A stretch of DNA of 64,000 bases from Blastopirellula marina (GCF_002967765.1 NZ_PUHY01000016.1:269064-333063), one strand, 5' to 3'. Shown: positions 18,921 through 28,829, numbered from the stretch's first letter. The notes: generated from the letters alone by a model not told the origin. Made by a program: numbers and translations.

Positions 18921-19652
18921 TTAGCGAGCCGCTAGGACATGAAGCCAAACCGTGCTCTCTTCGGTTAACGGCCCAAAATGGTAGTCGCCGTACTCCTGCG
19001 TCAACGTTAACCCAGCCGCTTCGTAATAAGCCAGCAGTTCGTTGCGGGTTAGCAGTGCGACTTCGTAAACGTCGTGTACGGTTTCGGTTTCCCCGACATA
19101 GGTAATCGAACAGACCGAAGATTGACGTGGCAGGTCGCGGACGCAATCAATCGTCAGATCCCATTGTCCCAATTGATCGTCCCAGATTCGGGACGCGTGC
19201 TGCTTACTTCGCTGTGCCCAATCAGCGAAGTTGTGTGCATGACAGACAACGATTACTCGGCCACCAGGGGCAAGCGTGGCTCGGGCCTTTCGCAAAGCGG
19301 CGATGCGCGTCGCGACTCCAAGAAATTCCGCGAGGACATTGAACCCGAATAGGATCGCATCGACCTTCGGCAGTTCCTCGGTGCTGAGAAAGTCACCCTG
19401 GACCAATTTCACGCCCGGGCCTTCCACCGCGAGCCGTTGCCTCGCCACCGAGATCTTGGAGGCATCCAAGTCGATCCCGCACCACTGAACGTTGGGCTGC
19501 TGGCGTGCCAAGTACGAAAGAATTCGTCCCGTGCCGCAACCCACTTCCAACGCACTCGTGACGGAACCAATTAGCGACGAGATCGCCGGCAAGTCATCGA
19601 CAATGTAGCGAGTCCGCAGATCGTATAGCTGAGCACGTCGCAGAGAATCCAT
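18921..19652 (-). CDS. Class I SAM-dependent methyltransferase
   Basis: A 243-residue protein with the Rossmann methyltransferase motifs: motif I ALEVGCGTGRILSYLA near residue 34, the acidic post-I residue in CGIDLDASKIS, motif II/III VDAILFGFNVLAEF and LAPGGRVIVVCHAHN. The substrate is not evident; the C-terminal part (LLTRNELLAYYEAAGL) resembles small-molecule methyltransferases. It is the first gene of a two-gene unit with the HEAT-repeat protein. Confidence 0.85.
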   Translation of the reverse strand: MDSLRRAQLYDLRTRYIVDDLPAISSLIGSVTSALEVGCGTGRILSYLARQQPNVQWCGIDLDASKISVARQRLAVEGPGVKLVQGDFLSTEELPKVDAILFGFNVLAEFLGVATRIAALRKARATLAPGGRVIVVCHAHNFADWAQRSKQHASRIWDDQLGQWDLTIDCVRDLPRQSSVCSITYVGETETVHDVYEVALLTRNELLAYYEAAGLTLTQEYGDYHFGPLTEESTVWLHVLAAR

Positions 19653-20075
19653 CGAGGCCTTTTCGTCAGTTGATCACGATTCTAATGGGGCTTCAGGCTA
19701 TGGTACGAGCCATTTACCAGATCTGACTTGTCCGAATCTCTCGAAAACCGGTCGACGACTATCATCCTCGACAAATTCGATTTTGACTAATACAAACCTC
19801 TTTTCCAAGACCTGATATCGGTCAGTACGACCCAGAAACGTCGAAAAGCATACTGCTAGACAGGCGAAGGTCGACAACCCTCAGCTTCTAGGAACTTGTT
19901 TGCCCATCGATTATCGCGTTCTCGGCCAGTCTCTAGGCATGTCTGCCAGGCGAAGATTATGATACGTGGCGACGTTTCGAGGGTAACAAGGGCCACCTAG
20001 CTTACTCGATTTTGGAAGTCACCACTCGCATCCACGCGTCCGTGGAATCACTCTTGGTTTAGGATTGGTTCGCCG
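19653..20075. other. Intergenic region between divergent genes
   Basis: This 423-bp gap separates the minus-strand methyltransferase from the plus-strand symporter and must contain both promoters. I saw no ORF, terminator or strong repeat in it. Confidence 0.4.
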
Positions 20076-21566
20076 ATGAACCTGGAAATTGATCCGTCTC
20101 TCAAGTGGTTGTTGGCGACAACGATGATTCTATACGTAGTCGGCATGTATCTGATCGGATACTACGCCCAACGCAAGATTCATGGTACGGTAGACTTCCT
20201 CGTAGCGGGCAGGAAGCTCCCGCTTTCGCTTGCCTGGATGACATTGCTCGCGACTTGGTTTGGGGCAGGCACTCTCCTGGCATCGGCCGACGAAGTTCGC
20301 CGTGAAGGCCTGCAAGCAGCCGCACTCGATCCTTTCGGCGCTGGTGTTTGCCTGCTATTGGCCGGGATGTTCTTTGCCGGTCCCTTGTGGCGGATGGAAC
20401 TCTTGACGGTGCCTGAGTTCTTTCGCCGTAAATTTGGCGTTTCCGCTGAGTTGCTTTCGTCGTGCATTATGGTCCCCAGCTACTTTGGTTGGGTCGCGGC
20501 CCAGTTTGTCGCATTGGCAGGTGTCTTACAACTGTTCTTCGGAATCGATCCGATGATCGGATTGACGCTCGTCGCCGTCATCGGAACCGGCTATACGCTG
20601 ATGGGAGGCATGTGGTCGGTCACCCTGACTGATGCGGTTCAAATCGCCCTGGTGCTGATCGGTCTTCTAATTCTGGCTGCCGTATCGCTGGGCGAATTGG
20701 GGGGTGGCAGCATCTGGACTGGCTTGGCCCGCATTAGCAAAGAAACCGATCCGGCGATGCTCGAACCATTTCCCACAAAAAATGTGGCGGCATTTTTAGG
20801 TTGGCTAGGCGTTTTTTTGACCGGTGCCTTGGGTAATCTACCTGGTCAAGATTTGATGCAGCGCGTGTTTGCCGCCAAGAGCGCGGCCACGGCTCGTTGG
20901 GCCTGTATCGTCGCCGGGCTATGCTACCTCTCATTCGGTTTGATTCCCCTGCTGCTGGCCTTGGTGGGCAATCTTCTGTTTCCGGACGACGTTACTTCCG
21001 AGATTTTGCCAGCCCTGGCCCATGCCTTCCTGCATCCTGCGGTTGCTGTGGTATTCGTCGTGGCACTTTTGTCCGCGGTGCTGTCCACGATCGATAGCGC
21101 AATTCTTTCCCCCGCGAGTGTGCTTGCCGAGAACGTCTTGGCCAAGTTTTCAGGACATGACTCGCTGACGCTGAATCGACTCTCCGTGCTGGGCGTTGCC
21201 TTGTGTAGCTTGGCACTCGCTTACGCTGGCCAAGATGCCTATGCGTTGTTAGAAGCAGCGTACGTCCTGACGCTTGTGGGCCTTTTCATTCCACTGACGA
21301 TTGGAATCTACAGCCGACCCCAAAATGGTCGCCCTGCTCTGGCCAGCATGATCGTGGGGACAGGAGTCTGGGGGATTCACTTTGTATCCGGACTCGAAAC
21401 GTTTTTACAGGGCGTGCCGCTTATTGGCGGCTGGGAACTTCCGTTATCTTTGGCTGCCACCGGCTGTTCGTTACTCGCTTACTTCGCGGTGGAACCACCC
21501 TGGCGAATTAAATGGGAATCGCCAGAGCGTACATCGACAAATGCCGAGCCTCCTCATCCCAGCTAG
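20076..21566 (+). CDS. Sodium:solute symporter family protein
   Basis: A 496-residue inner-membrane protein with about 13 hydrophobic segments. The SSS signature is visible: [29 protein letters not shown] near the N-terminus, [22 protein letters not shown] (TM6 region) and [20 protein letters not shown] (sodium-site helix TM8). These transporters couple substrate uptake to sodium entry; substrates in this family range from sugars to carboxylates and cannot be called here. It is convergent with the acetylesterase-like gene, and the two overlap by 4 bp at their stops (CTAG). Confidence 0.9.
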   Translation: MNLEIDPSLKWLLATTMILYVVGMYLIGYYAQRKIHGTVDFLVAGRKLPLSLAWMTLLATWFGAGTLLASADEVRREGLQAAALDPFGAGVCLLLAGMFFAGPLWRMELLTVPEFFRRKFGVSAELLSSCIMVPSYFGWVAAQFVALAGVLQLFFGIDPMIGLTLVAVIGTGYTLMGGMWSVTLTDAVQIALVLIGLLILAAVSLGELGGGSIWTGLARISKETDPAMLEPFPTKNVAAFLGWLGVFLTGALGNLPGQDLMQRVFAAKSAATARWACIVAGLCYLSFGLIPLLLALVGNLLFPDDVTSEILPALAHAFLHPAVAVVFVVALLSAVLSTIDSAILSPASVLAENVLAKFSGHDSLTLNRLSVLGVALCSLALAYAGQDAYALLEAAYVLTLVGLFIPLTIGIYSRPQNGRPALASMIVGTGVWGIHFVSGLETFLQGVPLIGGWELPLSLAATGCSLLAYFAVEPPWRIKWESPERTSTNAEPPHPS

Positions 21567-22324
21567 TTCTCTGACGGCTTCCAGTGCTTTTCCAACCCAG
21601 GTGCCGCTTCACGAAGTGGTTCTAAGACCAGTACGGCCATTGCCCGTGCGCCTTCTTTGTTGAAATGCGTTCGGTCCCCTTTCTTAGGTGACATCCTCGC
21701 GCTCGCTTCCGGCCCAAGCTTCTCGGCCAATTCTTTACTCGCCGCGTAAAGGTCAATCAGCGGAACACCCTTTTGTTTCGCGACCGTGCGCATGGCCTGA
21801 GCGTACGAACCAAGACGTTTGTTCATATCGAGCTGAGTTTCGGCGATCTTCCCTTCGGCATCAAAGGTGCGACGAACCATCGGCGTAACCAAAATCGGAT
21901 CCGCGCCGATCATCCGAGCATCGTCTACATAGCGTCGGAGGTTCTCTTGGTAGTCGGTTCGGGAATCGGTTGACTCTGGCCGATCGGCATCGTGCGAGTC
22001 GTTATGACCAAACTGGATCAGCACGTAATGAGGATTCTTTGCCAAGGCCTTCTTCCAGCGACCTTCAGCAATGAACGTTTTCGTGCTGCGGCCAGACTTC
22101 GCCAGATTCGAGACCTCGACCGATCCATTGTGAAAAGCCTCAGCGATAAACTGTCCCCAGCCACGATCAGGTCGTTCAGCCGGGTATTCGCAAACCGTCG
22201 AATCACCAATGATGACCACTCGAACAGGGCCCTCTTCATCCGAATTCGAGGTCGGCTCGTCAGACCAGGCAAAAACGGGAGAAAGCACAAACGCGAGCGT
22301 TACGATGGGGGGAAGCATTTTCAT
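21563..22324 (-). CDS. Exported SGNH esterase, rhamnogalacturonan acetylesterase-like
   Basis: A 253-residue secreted protein with a signal peptide at residues 1-20 ([17 protein letters not shown]). The SGNH blocks are all present: nucleophile Ser in [20 protein letters not shown] (block II), FGHNDSHD (block III) and [10 protein letters not shown] with the catalytic Asp/His (block V). This arrangement is that of rhamnogalacturonan acetylesterases, which remove acetyl groups from pectin. The neighbouring symporters fit a role in plant or algal polysaccharide use, but the actual substrate is inferred. Confidence 0.88.
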   Translation of the reverse strand: MKMLPPIVTLAFVLSPVFAWSDEPTSNSDEEGPVRVVIIGDSTVCEYPAERPDRGWGQFIAEAFHNGSVEVSNLAKSGRSTKTFIAEGRWKKALAKNPHYVLIQFGHNDSHDADRPESTDSRTDYQENLRRYVDDARMIGADPILVTPMVRRTFDAEGKIAETQLDMNKRLGSYAQAMRTVAKQKGVPLIDLYAASKELAEKLGPEASARMSPKKGDRTHFNKEGARAMAVLVLEPLREAAPGLEKHWKPSEN

Positions 22325-22366
22325 GGGGGTGCTCCTTTCGGTGTTTTCACAGACGCTTCTCTACTA

Positions 22367-22380
22367 CCACGATAACGTGG
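22367..22380. promoter_or_regulatory. Short inverted repeat, possible operator
   Basis: CCACG-ATAA-CGTGG is an inverted repeat with 5-bp arms, 43 bp upstream of the acetylesterase start, inside a 317-bp gap (22325-22641) that holds no gene. Size and position suit a repressor site, but one copy alone is weak evidence. Confidence 0.3.
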
Positions 22381-22641
22381 ATCAAGAAACGAGAAAGGGT
22401 GTTGTCGCGGGACCAAAGGGTCAGGACGGACATCGACCGTACGCCTCGCGGTGGGGTAGCGAGAAGAGGCGAACCGAGAATGAATCAGGCCGATAAGGAA
22501 CCATCCTTACGCGTTAACCAAGCTTACTATACGAAACGTCCCTGACGCTATGAAAATACCACGCCTCTAATAAGCAAACTGCACGATTAAGCGTCAGCAA
22601 GTATCCATTAGCGAAACTACACACCCACAATAGGTATTCTT

Positions 22642-24417
22642 TTATCGTGGCAGACTTCGCCAGAATCGGACCAGAAGTAAGCCGGTGACGCAAGCCACGA
22701 CAAAACCAATCACAGCTCCAAGGACGTTCTGCACGATTAAATAGCCGGTCGCAAAGAGTACGCTATAAACACAGACGCATCCTAAAACCATACAAAACAA
22801 CTCTTGTGGAACTGGCCACGTGGCTGGTGGCGCCTCGGGCCCCATCTCTGGCAGATCAGATTCAAGGGCTTTCCAACCTGGCCCGCCAGGCCGAACGATT
22901 TTGCAAAATTCGATCAACGTTTCTCGGTCGGTGGGCTTCGTCAGAAACGTCACGATCATCCAGCCAACCGTCGTGAGAAAGACCCCAAGGACTAACTCCT
23001 GCGAAGCATCAAACTGTGGCAAGCCGGTGTGCGGATGAACCAATCGGAAGTAGATCGCGACGAGAAACGAAAACACCATTGCAGCGATTTCACTCGCGGA
23101 ATTAATCCGCCACCAGAACCATCGCAAGATAAAGATTAGCCCGGTCCCAGCGCCGATTTGCAGGATGATTTGAAAGTTGCCCAGCGCCGTCTCCATGCTG
23201 ATGGCCAGTGCCCCGGAAAGCAACATGAGCACGAACGTACAAAGACGTCCGACCATGACCTGTTCTTTCTCGCTACTTTTTTCCCTCACAAAACGTTTGT
23301 AGAAGTCGTGCACGACATAAGACGACCCCCAGTTCAAGTGAGTCGAAATCGTCGACATGTACGCCGCAATCAACGAGGCGGCCGTTAACCCCAAAAGGCC
23401 TGGCGGAAGAAACGTGAGCATCGCCGGATAGGCCATGTCGTTGCCAACTAGCTCTGTGGAATTTGGAAACGCGGCATGCAGCGACTCTAAGTTGGGAAAG
23501 ACAATCATCGAGCAAAGTGCGACGATAATCCAAGGCCATGGCCGCACCGCGTAATGCACAGCATTAAACAGGAACACAGCGCCAACGGCATTGTCCTCGT
23601 TCTTGGCGGCTAACATTCGCTGAGCTACATAGCCACCACCTCCTGGTTCGGCTCCCGGATACCATACGCTCCACCACGCGATCATTAACGGAATGACGGC
23701 AATGCTCCACCAATCAGGATCTTCCGTGCTCGGAAAAAAGGAGAGTGACTGCTGCACGTTCTCGTGCGCAAGCAGTCCTGACAAGCCACCGACCTCTGGT
23801 TGCTGCAAAGCAACGTACGCGGCTGCTACCGATCCGATCATCGCCAGGATGAACTGGACAAAGTCGGTGATCAATACACCCCGTAAACCGCCGAGCGAAC
23901 TGTAGATCACGGTCACGATTCCCGCGATGAGCACCGTATAGATCGGCTCAATTCCTAATAGGACGTTACCGATTTTGATCGCCGCCAACGAAACCGAGGC
24001 CATGACAAACACGTTGAAGACGATCCCCAGATAAATCGCCCGAAAGCCGCGTAGGAAAGCCGCCGACTTTCCACTGTAACGCAGCTCGTAGAATTCGATA
24101 TCGGTTAACACGCCCGATCGTCGCCACAATCGAGCGTAAACGAAAACCGTCAACATGCCGGTCAGCAAGAACGACCACCACATCCAGTTTCCAGCAACAC
24201 CATGGTTACGGACGATGTCGGTCACCAGATTCGGCGTATCTGCCGAGAACGTGGTCGCGACCATCGAAATCCCTAGCAGCCACCACGGCATGCTTCGCCC
24301 ACCGGTGAAGTACTCCTGGGTATTCGTCCCCGCCTTTCTCGCCACGACCACGCCGACCACAAGCGAAAACACGAAGAACGCGACGATCGACAGCCAATCC
24401 CAAAACCCAAGTAGCAT
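22642..24417 (-). CDS. Sodium:solute symporter family protein
   Basis: A 591-residue membrane transporter from the ATG at 24417, which has TGAGG 8 bases upstream (a TTG frame from 24450 is longer but less likely). The SSS core is seen: EYFTGGRSMPWWLLGISMVATTFSADTPNL, DIEFYELRYSG, YSSLGGLRGVLITDFVQF and AASLIAAYMSTISTHLNWGSSY. About 14 hydrophobic segments. It is longer than the other symporter here and has a cytoplasmic-looking loop near residues 480-550. It lies 317 bp upstream of the acetylesterase on the same strand, consistent with uptake of a released sugar. Confidence 0.9.
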   Translation of the reverse strand: MLLGFWDWLSIVAFFVFSLVVGVVVARKAGTNTQEYFTGGRSMPWWLLGISMVATTFSADTPNLVTDIVRNHGVAGNWMWWSFLLTGMLTVFVYARLWRRSGVLTDIEFYELRYSGKSAAFLRGFRAIYLGIVFNVFVMASVSLAAIKIGNVLLGIEPIYTVLIAGIVTVIYSSLGGLRGVLITDFVQFILAMIGSVAAAYVALQQPEVGGLSGLLAHENVQQSLSFFPSTEDPDWWSIAVIPLMIAWWSVWYPGAEPGGGGYVAQRMLAAKNEDNAVGAVFLFNAVHYAVRPWPWIIVALCSMIVFPNLESLHAAFPNSTELVGNDMAYPAMLTFLPPGLLGLTAASLIAAYMSTISTHLNWGSSYVVHDFYKRFVREKSSEKEQVMVGRLCTFVLMLLSGALAISMETALGNFQIILQIGAGTGLIFILRWFWWRINSASEIAAMVFSFLVAIYFRLVHPHTGLPQFDASQELVLGVFLTTVGWMIVTFLTKPTDRETLIEFCKIVRPGGPGWKALESDLPEMGPEAPPATWPVPQELFCMVLGCVCVYSVLFATGYLIVQNVLGAVIGFVVACVTGLLLVRFWRSLPR

Positions 24418-24876
24418 CGATAACCTCAAGGAAGTAAATAGCACGCTCAACTCGAGGCAAGGGACGTTTCACATGATCGAGAAACAAACTAGCTTCGCGG
24501 TTCGCGTAACCTTGCCTTTGGTGCTAACTCTCTGGTGTTTCTTCCACCGCCAGTTGGGGCCGCTCGATCACTCGACGTTGGACGCCTGACGATGAATCCG
24601 TTCTCCGCAACATTCCATTCAACGATCACGGTCGATGGTTTGCCCGGCATTGGCACGATAGGAGGAGGGAAATGAGGTGGGGATAAGGTGGAAGTCAACA
24701 ACCACAATCGAGGGGGCGATTGGCATGGTTGCGATCTCGCAAGACATCGTTCGGATGTCCAATTCCGAGCCAATCGTAGCGGAGACGCACGCCGTCCGCA
24801 AGAATCGTTTCGGCGTTCCTGGAACAGATCGCCATGCCACCACCAGAAGGGGCATGGCAGTAATCCATCTTCGCTG
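24418..24876. other. Intergenic region, no supported gene
   Basis: This 459-bp gap lies upstream of the symporter and downstream of the secretin-domain gene. Two minus-strand frames (24489-24773 and 24619-24855) overlap each other, have poor starts and no recognisable domains, so I do not call them. The promoter of the symporter should lie here. Confidence 0.35.
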
Positions 24877-25839
24877 CTACTTGGCCACTTTGACCGGCGT
24901 AGAATCTTGTTCTTCAGATACCTTCAAAACAAAGACGGTCGGCTTCACGGTCTCACCGCTGATTGTTGTGGAAGCGACGAACACGAGATGATCGATTTGC
25001 GTACGGACGATTGTTTGAATCGAAGTCTTCGATGCTCCACCGGCCGACAAGCGTAAATCGAGCTTGAATGTTTTGTCGCTCAGCGGAGTGACCATCGCCT
25101 CGCAGTCCAGTTCCAACGTTTCGGCCCCTTTGATGTTTCTGAACGAGATCATCCCGCTTCGATTCGTACCGTCCAGATAACAAGCAGTCGACGCGCTCGC
25201 AACGAGGCTCGGCATCTGGATCCCTAATTTATCTCCCTGCTTACTTAATACCTTTTCTACTTCCTCGGGAACTTCCCTGCCCTTCACTCCCTCGGCGATC
25301 CAGTAAACCTCAAACCGAATCGATTTCGCGACCTGCTGTACTTCTGGGCTTGTTGCACGATCGAGACTTTCGATCAATTGGACAATCTCCTCGTGGGCTT
25401 TTGTCGATCCGTATGCGACAACCGAGTTCGTCTTGTCATCTACGCCTAAGCGAATACTATTCAAATCGTCACGGCCAGAAAAAACATCTGACAAAACGCC
25501 CACCAGTTCAAGAGCTTTCGCAAACTTCAATTGATAGACCCGTAATGTCCCTGGAGATTTCTTCGGCGATTCATCAAGCTTCAGCAAAATGGCTTCGATC
25601 AATTCAAGACGCTTGGGCGAACCATTGACGATCAGGTTCTTTTGCTCTGGATTGACGGTGAGCGTCTCGCCATCCGACTTTCCCAAGACGTCTTTCAGCA
25701 TTCTTGCAGCCGCCTCGGGGTCGAGGTTCTCCAGCTGGAAGACTTTGATCTGCCCCGAATAGCTATTCTCAGGTTCCTGGGCCTGAGTCGCACTCACGGC
25801 TAAGCAAATCGAAAACAATGTCAAGCAAACTCGAATCAT
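24877..25839 (-). CDS. Exported protein with secretin N-type domains
   Basis: A 320-residue protein with a signal peptide (MIRVCLTLFSICLAVSATQA). Residues about 30-95 and 96-160 resemble two NolW/secretin N-domains: KVFQLENLDPEAAARMLKDV with LIVNGSPKRLELIEAILLKL, and VYQLKFAKALELVGVLSDVF with SVVAYGSTKAHEEIVQLIESLD. The C-terminal half has a beta-rich region but no outer-membrane secretin pore, so it is not a full secretin. Its ATG overlaps the anti-sigma stop by 4 bp (ATGA), so it belongs to the ECF sigma operon. Confidence 0.7.
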   Translation of the reverse strand: MIRVCLTLFSICLAVSATQAQEPENSYSGQIKVFQLENLDPEAAARMLKDVLGKSDGETLTVNPEQKNLIVNGSPKRLELIEAILLKLDESPKKSPGTLRVYQLKFAKALELVGVLSDVFSGRDDLNSIRLGVDDKTNSVVAYGSTKAHEEIVQLIESLDRATSPEVQQVAKSIRFEVYWIAEGVKGREVPEEVEKVLSKQGDKLGIQMPSLVASASTACYLDGTNRSGMISFRNIKGAETLELDCEAMVTPLSDKTFKLDLRLSAGGASKTSIQTIVRTQIDHLVFVASTTISGETVKPTVFVLKVSEEQDSTPVKVAK

Positions 25840-26378
25840 CGTGATTCTCCAATTCGAGAAGAACTACTTATTGGAAGGGGAATCGTACGAACGAACTCTG
25901 GAACAACTTTGACGATCGTGAATTCAGAATTACTAGCGATCGGAACGACGAGTCCCGAACGAGAGGTGACGATCGTCTCTGACGCATTCGCTTCTATCGC
26001 AGGAACATCGCGTTTGGATGAAATCGGTTCAACCGAAACAACTTCAACCGGCGGTCTTGGCGTCGGCTCTTTTCTTTCGATGAATGTTTCTCGAAGAACG
26101 AAAAAAAATCCCACGCTCGCTGCCAAAGCCAACAACGCAACGACGAGCGAACGCGCGGACAATTTCGCCGGAGCGACAGCATCGACAGCCGGAAGTTCCT
26201 TCTCTGGCGTATCGATCAACTCGCAGGCTGTTTTCAGCAAACGATCGACTTGCTGTTGTTGGCGGAGCACTTCCTGGCAATCAGGGCACTCCCGAGCCAA
26301 CGCGATCCAATCTGCCTGCTCCTCATCGCTGAGATCGCCATCCAAATAATCGTCGATTCGGTTACAGCAGTTCTTCAT
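25836..26378 (-). CDS. Membrane-bound anti-sigma factor, zinc-finger type
   Basis: A 180-residue protein. The N-terminus carries a zf-HC2-like domain: CCNRIDDYLDGDLSDEEQADW followed by ARECPDCQEVLRQQ with a CxxC pair. A single membrane helix lies at residues about 73-97 (LVVALLALAASVGFFFVL), followed by a periplasmic tail of about 80 residues. This is the layout of anti-sigma factors that hold an ECF sigma at the membrane. The gene overlaps the sigma gene by 17 bp and the secretin-domain gene by 4 bp, implying coupled translation. The His normally found before CxxC is not evident. Confidence 0.75.
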   Translation of the reverse strand: MKNCCNRIDDYLDGDLSDEEQADWIALARECPDCQEVLRQQQQVDRLLKTACELIDTPEKELPAVDAVAPAKLSARSLVVALLALAASVGFFFVLRETFIERKEPTPRPPVEVVSVEPISSKRDVPAIEANASETIVTSRSGLVVPIASNSEFTIVKVVPEFVRTIPLPISSSSRIGESR

Positions 26379-26889
26379 GATCTCTCCGCGCAGAGCATGG
26401 TTCGTCGTTCGTTGGAATCATTTCTCGCATGCGTTTTCGGGCGAGTGAAAGATTCGTCTTCACCGCGCCGCGAGTCATGCTGAGCGTTTCTGCAACCTCG
26501 TCCACGCTCAGTCCTTCGACCACACGCAAATGCAAGACCTGTCGCTGGGTGGCAGGCAGACGCTGCATTTCCTCGAACGCTGTTTCTAATTGTTCGTTTA
26601 TCTCCAGGATCTGCTCCGGAAGATCACCGTGGTCCACCACATCGTGAAGTTGCAATGGATGATTCGTATCTGCCGCTGACTTTCGGATACCATCGATCCA
26701 TAAGTTATGCGTCACACGAAACAGCCACTTTCGCAACTCAATCCGATCGACAAACGTTCCATTGAAATGCATGGCCCGCAAAATCGCCTCTTGCGCCAGG
26801 TCGTCCGCCACCCAACGGTCACGACACAAGCTGACCGCGAATCGGTAAACGTGGGCACGATCGACTTGATCTGGGCGTATCCGATCCAC
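26362..26889 (-). CDS. ECF RNA polymerase sigma factor
   Basis: A 175-residue sigma-70-type factor with region 2 (HVYRFAVSLCRDRWVADDLAQEAILRA then RKWLFRVTHNLWIDGIRK) and region 4 (LPATQRQVLHLRVVEGLSVDEVAETLSMTRGAVKTNLSLARKRM). Region 3 is absent, as in ECF factors. The start is a GTG at 26889; no good ATG or Shine-Dalgarno is present, so the exact start is uncertain. It is followed by its probable anti-sigma factor. A near-perfect inverted repeat lies about 65 bp upstream. Confidence 0.9.
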   Translation of the reverse strand: MDRIRPDQVDRAHVYRFAVSLCRDRWVADDLAQEAILRAMHFNGTFVDRIELRKWLFRVTHNLWIDGIRKSAADTNHPLQLHDVVDHGDLPEQILEINEQLETAFEEMQRLPATQRQVLHLRVVEGLSVDEVAETLSMTRGAVKTNLSLARKRMREMIPTNDEPCSARRDHEELL

Positions 26890-26953
26890 AGCATTGTTGT
26901 CGACTTAGGAGTTTTGGTCGTTTGCCTGTCGTACGAATACAGGACATAGAGAT

Positions 26954-26984
26954 AACGTTTAACCCCACAAAAGGTTAAAACGTT
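26954..26984. promoter_or_regulatory. Inverted repeat upstream of the ECF sigma operon
   Basis: AACGTTTAACC and GGTTAAAACGTT face each other across an 8-base spacer, with 11 paired bases and one bulge. It lies 65-95 bp before the sigma start on the minus strand. It may be a regulator site or a leader hairpin; no T-tract makes a terminator unlikely. Confidence 0.35.
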
Positions 26985-27084
26985 TTTCGAGACTTCAACC
27001 AAGATTGTCCGAAATCGGCGCGCCGTTGACTACCGTTTTGTCGCCAGCTGTTGATTCTGCGAACCTTAAGAGGAGCGATTGGTC

Positions 27085-27675
27085 TTAATGGCCAACCCGC
27101 GTGCCCGAATGCTGAATTGTGCCCGTGTAATAGGGCCCACTTCCCAGAACCTTGCGTATATCTTGGTACGAATCGGCTCGCATCGCCCCAGAGTGCCAAA
27201 TCACTAAGCCCGTTTCCTTCTCTCGAGCAAACAAGGACAACTTGGCGACGCCGTATTGTACATCGTCGACACAGAGATAAAGATCTGGCAACCGATCGAC
27301 ATCGGTAATGCCGACGGTGTCTCTGCGCGAATCGGTCCCGTAAGCCGCCAGGCCTGCTTCGACGATGACTTCCGCGTCGTCCCGTGTCTCGGACAGGCGA
27401 ACGCCAAAACTCCCCATCTGCTCGCGGAGACGGTAGGTCAGATATCCGCTATTGGCTTTACCGAGGCCGGTGGTGTCTAAATAGCAACGTCGATCCGCCA
27501 AAAGTGTGAAATCGAAGGAACAGATAACGGCATCGGCAGAGGAATTCATCAGCAGTTGTTGCGTACCTGACTCCGCGGAATCAGTAACACGCACCGTCGA
27601 ACGGCAACCACCAAAAACGAGCGTCGCCGTACCAAGTGCCAGGCAAACAATTCGATGCTTCCACTGGTTCTTCAT
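27085..27675 (-). CDS. Lipoprotein of unknown function (possibly DUF6655)
   Basis: A 196-residue protein with a lipoprotein signal peptide: KHRIVCLALGTATLVFGGC, the Cys being residue 24. The mature part contains GTQQLLMNSSADAVICSFDF, then RCYLDTTGLGKANSGYLTYRLREQM and a repeated-strand region ending in TIQHSG. The pattern resembles planctomycete lipoproteins annotated DUF6655, an assignment from memory that I hold loosely. It probably sits in the outer or cytoplasmic membrane facing the periplasm. It is monocistronic, on the minus strand. Confidence 0.65.
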   Translation of the reverse strand: MKNQWKHRIVCLALGTATLVFGGCRSTVRVTDSAESGTQQLLMNSSADAVICSFDFTLLADRRCYLDTTGLGKANSGYLTYRLREQMGSFGVRLSETRDDAEVIVEAGLAAYGTDSRRDTVGITDVDRLPDLYLCVDDVQYGVAKLSLFAREKETGLVIWHSGAMRADSYQDIRKVLGSGPYYTGTIQHSGTRVGH

Positions 27676-27890
27676 ACGGCAACTCCTCCCACTGCATTAC
27701 GACTTCGGTTCCGATCCTCGACAGCCAAGGTAGTGGGCAGACTGCAAGACTCGACTAATTTGGGCTGGCCTAATCAATTTTGGCAGCATAAGAGGCAAAG
27801 CCCCAAACACTCCTTCGACACTCCTTTCCTGGCATTTCCAGACGATTCGCCGCGGCCCGCAAAGTCTTCCTAACGCGAAGCAAGTCGCTA

Positions 27891-28262
27891 TCAGCCAAGG
27901 TCTCGCGCGAGAAGGTGAAATCGAAAGTCCTTCAGATCGATCAAATCAAGCCGATCTTCCACGGCGTGGAGAACTTCGATCCTCTTTTCGATCCGCGACT
28001 TCTTGGATTCGTCAGCGATGACTAATTCGTTCTTCAACTCTTCAATGACTAACCTGATTACCTTCAAACCGTCTGCGGCAGAAAACCAGCGTGGGTTGTC
28101 GAATGGAGCGAACGTGAAGTCTTGCAGGGAATGACGATCGTACGCACCAGAATCGGTAACCATGATCGATGCGAACTCAGCCGCATCGATTCCTTCGTTC
28201 GGATCGAAATCGAGGGATCCTGCGACGCGAAGATAAAGTCTTTCCGCTCGAAAGTTGGCCAT
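27891..28262 (-). CDS. Hypothetical protein, 123 aa
   Basis: The ATG at 28262 has AGGAG 8-9 bases upstream; a TTG frame from 28322 would put that site inside the gene. The protein is soluble, with an alpha-helical C-terminal half (VIRLVIEELKNELV then KSRIEKRIEVLHAVEDRL) and an N-terminus MANFRAERLYLRVAG. No domain was recognised. It stands alone on the minus strand between a lipoprotein gene and a DUF1559 gene. Confidence 0.6.
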   Translation of the reverse strand: MANFRAERLYLRVAGSLDFDPNEGIDAAEFASIMVTDSGAYDRHSLQDFTFAPFDNPRWFSAADGLKVIRLVIEELKNELVIADESKKSRIEKRIEVLHAVEDRLDLIDLKDFRFHLLARDLG

Positions 28263-28829
28263 CAACGATTCTCCTGTCCATTTGCCGATGCGTGTTGCTT
28301 TCGATCCAAACCAACTGAGCAATTTATCTTAGCAATCCTGGTCCTTCGAGGAGCATTCTAACTTCAATCGACCACTCACTATCTTTATGTCCAAGCCGCG
28401 TTCGAGGGGTTCAAGCGCATTGTAAAGACGCCGCGAAGAAATAATGTGGAGTTCGATAGTGCCATGTGAAGTGTCGATGAATTTGGCCAAATCTGGGCCC
28501 TGTGTGCACTAGCTAGTTTCGTACATTAACGGCGGCAAGAGCATCACTGCGAATCACTTAGCGTAGTAAGGTTTCGCCAGAAGGGCTTTCGACAGACATT
28601 CATTCGGCCATTCGGCCGCTCCTTGTGAGAAAGCCAAACGCACTTATAACCACGGGCATCCAGGCGATGCATTCTCTGAGGCCGGCCAGCATCAGAAGTG
28701 CTCTCGCCAACGAATTGGAACCGAGCCCATTGGATACGGGCTTGCTCGGGCCAGGCAGGTGCGCGGTTCCACTCGCCCGCCCGAATTCCTCACCCCCTCC
28801 TTCCACTTTTTTCAAACGGAGCCCTTTCT
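28263..28829. other. Intergenic region upstream of the DUF1559 gene
   Basis: A 567-bp gap with the promoters of the hypothetical gene (minus) and the DUF1559 gene (plus). A direct repeat TTCGGCCATTCGGCC occurs near 28604. The DUF1559 frame stays open upstream to 28698, but without signal or motif content. I saw no other feature. Confidence 0.4.

Noticed and set aside
24489..24855. Two overlapping minus-strand ORFs of 94 and 78 codons
   Set aside because: They overlap in different frames, lack ribosome sites and show no domain; left as intergenic.
26712..27002. 96-codon minus-strand ORF starting before the ECF sigma gene
   Set aside because: It reads through the sigma gene in another frame; the sigma regions 2 and 4 fix the correct frame.
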